Notes under the pieces: model-generated
Told to the model about the DNA's origin: nothing
What the model saw: the letters and a program-made list of their open reading frames with translations, nothing else
The model's database searches: none
In this document: positions 56,901-64,000 of the stretch, in pieces
Position numbering within the stretch: the first letter of the stretch is position 1
Layout: each line of letters starts with the position of its first letter
Made by a program: the position numbers and the translations under genes
Assembly (NCBI GenBank): GCA_025201845.1
Contig: MU603933.1
Coordinates: forward strand, 48,525-112,524
DNA from: Martensiomyces pterosporus
Taxonomy: Eukaryota > Kickxellomycota > Kickxellomycetes > Kickxellales > Kickxellaceae
Reading direction: 5' to 3'
Length of the DNA: 64,000 nt

Positions 56901-57828
56901 GGGCGGGATGGCATTCTCGCTGTGACTGTAATACTCGAAATAGCGAGCACCCAAGATGCACACAATGTGTATCTGTTCCTCTCCCGGTCAATGCGACGTG
57001 TGCAGACTCCCTATAACCCAGTTAGCGGTGCCCAGAATAAAGCCGGGCATATGGAAAGAACTGCAACCAATGCAGCAATGCCAGGCTATATCATTCAGCC
57101 GCTTCCAGAAGCACTTTCATGGCCATACAGCACGCGGTTTTCCACAGCAGCCATATGGCAAAACACAGCTCTAAAGGAGAGTGCCAACGCATCTGCGGCA
57201 TTTAGCCTGCTTTCCTCTGGCATTGCCACTCTTACAAAGAGACGGCTAGCATATTGCTTTGTACAAATGGCTGCACACAGCAGCTATGCTTCTTCACTTG
57301 AATAGGTTTCTTTGGCTAAGGAGACCTGAACGGGGATAGATTGCGTGAGCCTTGTGTCGCCTTTGTGCATGCAGAGGTGCAAAAATAGTTGGGTGTCAGC
57401 TCGGGGGCTGCAGGCTGAGTAGGCTATTCTGGATACTGTTTCTGCTCGACCCTTGAGCGGGGCCATCTAGGGCAAATGTTGGCACGGAGCATGAATGCGT
57501 GCTGCATGCAAAATGCAACAGCGACTCTGCTCTGCAACACAGCCCATTATAGTATAATGCGGCCAGGTAAAAAAGCACAATGGAAATCCACATTTGGGGT
57601 TTTTTGCCGTAGAACTGGTTACTATTTGCAAAGACAAAAATGGCTAGTGAAAAATTTACGAAGGATGAATACAGAACAGCCCAAGAAGCAATAGGTTTAA
57701 TACAGCATTCTTGAGAGGAGTGTTAGAAGAAAGACGCAGAGACGGCTGTGTCCTTGTTAGTGATGGTGGTATGAAAGGCAGCAGCGCTTGACCAGCCAGT
57801 ATAGAGGGCGAGTAGATAAGCCGCACAT
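53930..57828. other. 3.9-kb intergenic region upstream of the CxCxxC gene
   Basis: The largest gene-free stretch in the window. Open frames reach about 190 codons but are compositionally non-coding, with no domain, splice-consistent model, tRNA or 5S match. A weak TATA-like CATAAACA (minus strand, near 54177) sits about 250 nt upstream of the CxCxxC gene. GGGA repeats occur near 54721-54739. Confidence 0.4.
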
Positions 57829-58143
57829 CTATGTCGCCACGACCTCGGCCTCGGCCTCGATGCTGATATTAATGCAGCGGGTGTGGTGACGGCAATGGTT
57901 GTGAGCGTGGTGGTGGTGGTGGTGGTGCTCATGGTGGCAAGCATGGTGGTGGTGCCCACCAAGGCGCTCCACCCACGTGTCCTTCTCGTAGCACTTCACT
58001 ACATGCTTTTCCTTGGGCTCCGACGCCGGGATTGTGATTGTGTACTCGTACTCTCCGGGCTTGAGGGGAACCGTGATGCGCGCATAGCCCTCGATGTGGG
58101 TGACGGCTGCAGGATCGTGGATTCTGACAACTTGCCAAGTCAT
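57829..58143 (-). CDS. His-rich small protein (Cys/His-rich gene 4), family unknown
   Basis: 104 residues, one exon, no signal peptide. Residues 1-60 look like a small beta-domain (MTWQVVRIHDPAAVTHIE..., ITVPLKPGEYEYTITIP, then HVVKCYEKDTWVERLGG). Residues about 64-87 are a His-rich block with runs of four and seven His plus Ala, Cys, Glu, Asn and Arg, followed by CINISIEAEAEVVAT. Such blocks bind Ni, Cu or Zn. The VPLKPGEYEYTITI segment is comparable with VPAVKKGDEFVVSVT of gene 1, hinting at a shared N-terminal module. TATAAAAGG lies 155 nt upstream. Confidence 0.7.
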   Translation of the reverse strand: MTWQVVRIHDPAAVTHIEGYARITVPLKPGEYEYTITIPASEPKEKHVVKCYEKDTWVERLGGHHHHACHHEHHHHHHHAHNHCRHHTRCINISIEAEAEVVAT

Positions 58144-58297
58144 GCTTGCTAGTTTGGAAAACGGGCTTGCAGGCAGAAAGATTTAAAAGTAGAGAAATAG
58201 TGGCTAGGGAACTGATGCTGGGCTACAAAGGGGGAGGGATTCAGGTGCTGAAGGGGTGTGTTGACGTGGGATACCCTCCCAGGCTGCGACTGGCCCT

Positions 58298-58306
58298 CCT
58301 TTTATA
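58298..58306 (-). promoter_or_regulatory. TATA box of His-rich gene 4
   Basis: The minus strand reads TATAAAAGG, 155 nt upstream of the start codon, identical to the box of gene 1. Confidence 0.6.
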
Positions 58307-61081
58307 GCAGTTCTCCTCTACCAGCGATTCTACTTGCTTCCAGCACAGCATGGCGAAAGCCAAGCCCACATGTCTGCGTTCCTGTCAGCTGGAAAGGAGG
58401 GATGTCATGTACCTACGCCTCTTACCACCCCCTCCATTACATTCGCCATTTCGTTCTTATGATATGCATGCATTAGCCAGTGATGGCTGGGCGTATCCTG
58501 CCGTGCTCGATTGTTCTTCATTTTTCACCTTGCTCCCGCTGCCAAAACGACATTATTATTATCTGGCTCCCCACCCCACTCCATACTCGTACTTGGGCAC
58601 AAAGATGCTGGCCGTATGGAAGTGTCATAGGATTTGGTTGTCTGACCTGAATAATGACCATGAAAAAACAGCATTGGAGACACCCATTTGACCGCCTGAG
58701 CAAAAAGGATGCCGCTTGTTTGTCACCTCTTTGTGCTTGTAGCTCTCTACCCTCGCAGCTTGTGCTCGCACGTCGCCCTTTTGATTTTTAAGCACAGCGC
58801 TGCTGCTTCTACAAAAAGCAAATGAGTGCTTCAGGCCAGAAGAAAAATGCTGTGATTCCTGACACAAAGCGCACAAGGCATAAAGCAGCCACGCGAAGGC
58901 GCAAGGAACAGCAAAGCATGCTTCATCCACCAAGCGTCACCACTGCTTGTCAGCTAACGTGTGTGCGCCAGCAACTTTCCCCCATATGCTGCCCCAGGCT
59001 CTATTGTATATCGCCTTTATTATTCACCCGCCCATTCATTTACCAAACCCTTTACTGAGCGTCAGCGCTGCTAACCCCCCCCCCAAAGCTCCGCTCCCGC
59101 GCCCTGCTCACAATCGCCACGGCGGGCTACTCACCCACCCGTTTTGCCCCCTTGCTCTTGTTCAGCACAAGTCTCGCTATCTCAGCCTCCATGGAGCATC
59201 GCAGTCACTCTCATTTCGGTGTATCCTGCCGATTGTAGGCCATTTGCAGATGCAATGCGGCCAAGGAAACCACCGCAGCAGAAGCACAACGTCAAACTGA
59301 ACGAAGATGCAGTGCGAGGGGAGATTGAGGATGTGATGTGCCATCGCGTTTGTCGCTTTCTGCGGTAGAAAAAGAAAAAGATGGCTTGGTTGCTTACATA
59401 TGTGAGCGGTGTCCGCAGCCCCGATACCGCCTTTGTTCTATTAAAAAAACAGTCAGCTGCATAACTAAAGAACCGGTGATTGTTAAGTACCACTCAATGA
59501 TTTTCAGCTGAACCAAAAAAAATACAGGGCACTGCTGTGCTGCTTGGAGTAGCTACTCAGCTAGCATGCTGGCAGGTAGCTTCTGCTGCTGCTTCGGCCG
59601 GTGCTGCGGCCATCATTTCTTTCGTGCAGGTGTACTGATGCTGCTTACAAGATACAAGGTACACATGAATTTGTTGCTGAGCGGCATGAGGCGTATTCGC
59701 TGGGTGCCGTCCCAGTACAGGTGGGTTGTGCTTGAGCACGCCCCCTTATCTTTGCACATACAAACAAAGGCTCCGTCGCGAAACCCCCCCCACAAACACA
59801 GGCAAACATGTAGACAGGAATGGGGATTTGTGATCGTTGATTCCGCTAACACAGGCGCGCCTGTTCATCAGGTCCACAGGTGTCCCTCCACCCGCTCCTG
59901 GCATGCAGCCAGATATATGCGATGGCAGCACATATCATCCTCCAGATACATGACGTTGACTTGGGACAACAGCATTGTTGGTGCCTCCCACCCACCTGCT
60001 TTGTCCTGACATATTATGTACATGGCATCCCAGAATGACGCCGCGGCATCATGTATATCTACTCCACCGTCCCCACGCCTCCTGCTCCCTAACTCTGTTT
60101 TTCTGCTTTGCTTTGTTGGTGGTCATAAAGACATCACCAGTCCTGTCTCTATGCTCTTTCGGCTTATTGTCTGTTGCATTGTTTTTGCCAAGCGGCTGTT
60201 TGGCTGCCAGCAATCCCGAAAAATGCCTTTCGTCTCCAGCAGCAATTCAGAGAATGGCAGATGGCCCCTCCCCTCTCCTTCCCTCCCCTCCCCTCTTCTC
60301 TTTTTTGCTCTACCTTCCATCTGCTAGGAGCAGTGTTTCGGTGATGCTGTTTATTCCGTGTGCATATAATTGAGGTTGGGTGCACTGTCTCGGGGCTGCC
60401 ATCCAAAACAACAATATGCCGCATCATGCTTTGCCATTGCTCAGCATGCCCTCCTCTATGTGCGCTTTATGCTCAGTGAGCGAAAATGCAAGTTTACATT
60501 CCGCAGCCATTTTACACAGAGACAGGCAAGGGCAGCGATGCAGCAGTTTGCTCTCTGCTTTTGGATGCGGCTACAGCCTCCACCACTCCACAGCCGCCGG
60601 AAACAAAAAAAGCGGGTTTATTCCCCAAGCCACATCTGAAGATATGCGCCAATGTCAAAAGCACTGCCGGGCAGTCTATTTTGGCCACACGCCCAGGCAA
60701 AGAGGGACAGCAGGGAGCACCTCACGTCGGATGCCCACATCAAGAATATAGCGGTTTTGGCTTTGGCTTTGGCCTAGCAGAGACAGCTAAACAGCAGATG
60801 TTGGGCACAAAGCAGCAGCAACAGCAGAAATCCACAACTGAATTGCTGCTGCTGCTGTTTTTTTTTTTTTTTGCGGATTCAAGCGGACAATTAAAACAAC
60901 AGAAGACACGCATGCCATCTCTTGCACATGCCACTTGAAAATGCATTGTCGCCAGCAGCAACCTCTATTGCCAGTGGCCCCATTTTGGCTATATTAGATA
61001 GGCTGGAGCGGTAACCATGTAGAGATCATTGCGTTTTGTTCAATTAAAGAAACAGAATGTGTAAAATGGGAGGGCGAAAAA
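58307..61081. other. 2.8-kb intergenic region between His-rich gene 4 and SCP2 gene
   Basis: No gene recognised on either strand. A (CTG)n-T15 tract is near 60844-60871. A plus-strand frame at 59566 begins with a Cys-rich stretch (CCCFGRCCGHH), but the rest is non-coding in character, so it is not called. Confidence 0.4.
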
Positions 61082-62113
61082 TTACAACTTGGCAGGGGCC
61101 TTGGCAGCCTTAAGGACCGACTCGAGCTTAAGGGCCAGCATGACGTTGCCCTTGGACTTGAGCTTACCGCCCATGAAGGCGCCCTGGCCAGTGATCTTTC
61201 CATTAGCAAGGTCGACAAAGTCCGAGTCCTTCAAGATAAGAGTAACACCGGCACTCTTCTTGTTCTGAGCCGCAGTACCAGAGAGGACAACGTCCGAGGC
61301 AGTGGCTCCGGGCTTGAGGTTGAGCACCCACGACTTGATGCCATCGGGGCCGTTGAGGTCGAGCTGGAAGACGGCGTTGGTCTTTTTTAGAATAGCATCA
61401 CGCTTGCCATCATCAGAGCCGAGAACCTTGAGCAATTGAGCAATGACAACGCTGCCCTCATATCCCTTGACAACAATAGCCTGGGCGGAGGAGGGGGCAG
61501 CAGGGGCAGCAGAGGCAGCAGAGGCAGCAGGAACGGCGGGGAGATCCTCTGCAAGCTTCTTGAAGCGCTTAAGCAGGGGCTCAAGCTTCATCCCAAGCAT
61601 CATGTTGCCCTTGATCTTGACCTTGCCACTCATGAACTCACCGGCGGCAGTGGTCTTGCCTTCCGAGATCTTGATGAAGGTGTCGTCATTGATGGTGATG
61701 CTGATGTCAGGCTTAGGCTGGCCCTTTGCAGCCTCTGCCTCGGTGGTGCCGTCAGTCACCTTGCCGACCTGCTTCAGGTCAACGACAAAGTAGTGCTTCT
61801 TTCCTTCGGCATTGACAACCTCAAAAGCGTACACGGCCTTGGTCTACACACAAGCACACAAAATTGAATTGTTGCTTCCCACACTTGGTTAGTTACAGGG
61901 CTAGCGACATGCTTGGCAGGATGCACCAGCGAGTGCGGCAGAGCCATCCTCCCCTCAAAAAGAGGGATGAGGTCGCAGCATCTTCTTTATCTCCGACTGG
62001 TCTTAAGGGGTTACCTTGCTGACCTCCTTCTTGCGGTCGTCGGCAGAAAGCGCACTGAGGACGCCAGTGAGCTGGTCGATGATGGCGCTGGAGTTGAAAC
62101 CCTGGACAGGCAT
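61082..62113 (-). CDS. tandem SCP2 (sterol-carrier) domain protein, peroxisomal, 2 exons
   Basis: Exon 1 is 62015-62113 (33 codons, MPVQGFNSSAIIDQL...); exon 2 is 61082-61843, resuming TKAVYAFEVVNAEGKKHYF; the 171-nt phase-0 intron has donor GTAACC and acceptor TGTAG. 286 residues: SCP2 domain 1 (about 5-125, ending FMSGKVKIKGNMMLGMKLEP), a Pro/Ala/Ser linker (about 130-150) and SCP2 domain 2 (about 155-280, FMGGKLKSKGNVMLALKLES). The C-terminus APAKL fits a PTS1 peroxisome signal (AKL). Fungal relatives are the oleate-induced POX18/PXP-18 proteins, which have one SCP2 domain. The likely role is binding fatty acyl-CoA or sterol in peroxisomes. TATA-like TATAAA lies about 107 nt upstream. Confidence 0.9.
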
Positions 62114-62219
62114 TGTTGTAATTTGTATGAATTTGTGAAGAGCGAACGGTGGGAGAACAGCAGTGGTAGGGCGCAAAGAGCTGAAAAGCAGTTGAGGGGA
62201 ACGAAGGACGGATGCCGTG

Positions 62220-62225
62220 TTTATA
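62220..62225 (-). promoter_or_regulatory. TATA box of the SCP2 gene
   Basis: The minus strand reads TATAAA (in CTTATAAACACGG), 107 nt upstream of the start codon. Confidence 0.5.
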
Positions 62226-63154
62226 AGAGCAAGAGAAAGAGAAAGAGGCTGCCCCGCAGGCCCTGTGGAGAGCTTTGCCCTTCGCACACAGCCCAGTGCT
62301 AGCAACGCCTTGCTGCCCCGCCTCGCACGCCTCAAGGACATTGTAGAAGTGCACTCCCAGGAGAGCTATCACGTGTGGCACATGAAAGGGAAAGCACCGC
62401 GTCGTTGCTTGCTGAGGCTGCCGTTCTAAGCGGAGATATTCTCTTGCTTTTCAAGCGAGGCTGCATTTTCACATGCCGCTCGACTGCTATTCCACGGGCA
62501 TGTGCGAGCGGCGGACACAAGAAGTTGCTGGCTCATTCCGTTTTGGGTTGCTTGGCCAAGGATACAGACATGGCCCATCCGCCCAGCGGGCCCAAGGCAG
62601 AGGGATGGTCTCTTATTCACATGTAGTGCAGTGCCTCCATCGGGCAGGTTCGTCCAACGCTGTTTGGCATTTTCAGCAGCCTCGGCGTCTGCTTGCAAAC
62701 CGCCACCAGTTCTGCACAGGCTGCCTTTCCCGGGGTTAAGAGGCTGACGCACTCGCTTCGGGAGCTAACAGCGGCACCGCCACACTGCTACTGTCCACAT
62801 AGCCCTTGACTTGCGCGTGTGCCCAGGAGTGTGCTAGTAGAGTTGTATTGAAAGTAGTAAAAGAGTAAGAATAAATTATGCGATCATCTAAATACGAGTA
62901 AAAGAAGGAAAAGAGATTTGTGTGCTAGTAGAAGGGAGAAGGGGCGGGCGTGGAAGTGTCCGATATCCTGTAGGCATCGCCCCAGAAGCAAACAGGAGCA
63001 TTAGCAGCACAAGCGCTGCAAAGCCAGCTAGTGGCTATGGACAGTGCTCATGGTGACTGGAGGGAACCAGACGAGAGCCTTTGGCTGCAAAGCGTATCAG
63101 AATGTCCTCATCTACCACTTAGAGAGGAATTGGGTGCAGCAAAAATGACCTCGC
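62226..63154. other. intergenic region SCP2 - surface protein
   Basis: About 930 bp with no recognised gene. Confidence 0.4.
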
Positions 63155-64000
63155 TTAGAAGAAGCGGGCAAAGACACCGCTGGCCTCGACGGAGCTCTCA
63201 GCCTCAGTGGTGGTGGTAGCCTCGTCGACAGTGGACTCAGGGGTGGTGGCAGCAGTGGTCTCTGCATCGGTCGACTCGACAGGGGCTGTGGTGGTGGACT
63301 CAGCCTCAGTGGACTCGACAGGGGTCTCGGTAGACTCGGTGGGAGTCTCAGTGGACTCGATGGGGGTCTCAGACGACTCAACAGGGGCGTCGGTGGACTC
63401 GACGGGCTCCTCAGAAGACTCAACAGGGACATCAGTGGACTCGACGGGCTCCTCAGAAGACTCGACAGGCTCATCAGAAGACTCGGGGGACTCGGTGGGC
63501 TCAGCAGAGGACTCGGAAGACTCGGAAGACTCGGTGGGCTCAGCAGAGGACTCGGAAGACTCGGAGGACTCGGTGGGCTCAGCAGAGGACTCCTCAGGAG
63601 TAGGAGTCACAACAGTGGTGGTGGTGACGGTAGTGGGCTCGCACACCGGGCAGGGGGTGGTGGTGTAGGTCGTGGTGATGGTGGTGGGAGTGCAGGGCTC
63701 CTCGGTAGTGGGCTTCTCGGTAGGGGTAGGAGTAATGACCTCGGTAGTGGTGACGGTGGTGGGCTCGCACTCGGGGCAAGGAGTGGTGGTGTAAGTGGTA
63801 GTCACCGTGGTGGGAGTGCAGGGCTCCTCAGTAGTGGGCTTCTCAGTGGGAGTGGGAGTAATAACCTGAGTAGTGGTCAGGGTAGTGGGCTCGCAACCGG
63901 GGCAAGGGGTGCTGGTGAGAGTCACGGTCTCGGTGGTGGGAGTGCAGGGCTCCTCGGTAGTGGGCTTCTCAGTGGGGGTAGGGGTCACGACCTGAGTGGT
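63155..64000 (-). CDS. Thr/Ser/Glu-rich mucin-like surface or secreted protein, 3' part (partial)
   Basis: The last 281 codons of a gene whose 5' end lies beyond the window. The first part is a 42-residue repeat, TPTPTEKPTTEEPCTPTT...TPCPxCEPTTxTTT, with three Cys per unit. The rest is Ser/Glu/Pro/Thr-rich (ESSESSAEPT and PVEST-type repeats), then Thr/Ala/Glu-rich, ending SVEASGVFARFF. Composition predicts dense O-mannosylation and a stalk-like extracellular protein, as in fungal cell-wall adhesins. The C-terminus is only modestly hydrophobic, so a GPI anchor is doubtful. Identity cannot be set without the N-terminal domain. Confidence 0.7.
   Translation of the reverse strand, partial: TTQVVTPTPTEKPTTEEPCTPTTETVTLTSTPCPGCEPTTLTTTQVITPTPTEKPTTEEPCTPTTVTTTYTTTPCPECEPTTVTTTEVITPTPTEKPTTEEPCTPTTITTTYTTTPCPVCEPTTVTTTTVVTPTPEESSAEPTESSESSESSAEPTESSESSESSAEPTESPESSDEPVESSEEPVESTDVPVESSEEPVESTDAPVESSETPIESTETPTESTETPVESTEAESTTTAPVESTDAETTAATTPESTVDEATTTTEAESSVEASGVFARFF
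63660..63985 (-). repeat. 126-bp coding tandem repeat of the surface protein
   Basis: The block tgcagggctcctc recurs at 63691, 63817 and 63943, an exact 126-bp (42-codon) period; the array continues past the window end. Confidence 0.9.

Noticed and set aside
59566..60009. Plus-strand frame starting MLAGSFCCCFGRCCGHH
   Set aside because: Only the first 20 residues are Cys-rich; the rest is typical non-coding translation with no TATA box or splice-consistent structure.

Overview
The window reads as nuclear DNA of a filamentous, early-diverging fungus. It has spliceosomal introns of about 100-380 nt with GTRNGN donors and YAG acceptors, is GC-rich, and carries fungal-type genes: a Spc7/KNL1 kinetochore protein, the fungal mitochondrial ribosomal protein mL58/Mrpl20, the fungal Vma9 form of V-ATPase subunit e, an NAD-dependent large glutamate dehydrogenase and an RPP30/Rpp1 RNase P subunit. 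Retention of a TTLL12-like protein, DNAJC11, a BCKDK-type kinase and a giant BEACH protein fits a lineage outside the yeasts, possibly Kickxellomycotina (Zoopagomycota). That placement is inference from gene content only.

Layout. From 1 to about 48 kb the window is gene-dense apart from one 3.3-kb gap at 5.6-8.9 kb. In order: RPN1 (partial, -), BET1 (+), NAD-GDH (-), mL58 (-), a 7TM receptor-like protein (+), a secreted PEBP (-), PRS1 (+), TTLL12-like (-), BUD32 (-), SPC7/KNL1 (-), VMA9 (+), RPC17 (+), RPP1/RPP30 (+), kynureninase (+), DNAJC11 (+), a BCKDK/PDK-type kinase (+), TFB5 (+), a roughly 3,970-residue BEACH protein (-), coatomer zeta (-), DIM1 (-), a GNAT acetyltransferase (+), a divergent cytochrome c (-) and an unrecognised three-exon basic protein (+). 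Most are housekeeping genes for proteolysis, trafficking, nucleotide, NAD and amino-acid metabolism, RNA polymerase III, RNase P, TFIIH and rRNA modification. They are co-located without forming a pathway.

From 48.5 to 58.2 kb the character changes. Four small minus-strand genes sit alone in 1.4-3.9 kb of apparently non-coding DNA. Each has a short non-repetitive N-terminal part followed by a Cys-, His- or Cys/Lys/Ala-rich tail; one has fourteen CxCxxC motifs on Ala/Lys/Glu spacers. Three have a clear TATA box (TATAAAAGG, or ATATAAAAG in one). I do not recognise the family. A lineage-specific, putatively metal- or thiol-binding cluster is the best candidate here for an undescribed system. The window ends with a double-SCP2 peroxisomal protein (C-terminal AKL) and the 3' part of a Thr/Ser-rich surface protein with 126-bp repeats.

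A second theme is short, perfect tandem duplications of 72-82 bp at three places: 12.69, 42.95 and 45.12 kb. One duplicates a 3' splice site inside coatomer zeta. Another duplicates a CAG|GTGAGC segment, which by itself creates a possible new 82-nt GT-AG intron. All gene models are read by eye from conserved protein motifs and splice signals; introns are proposed from reading frame and consensus and were not tested against RNA.
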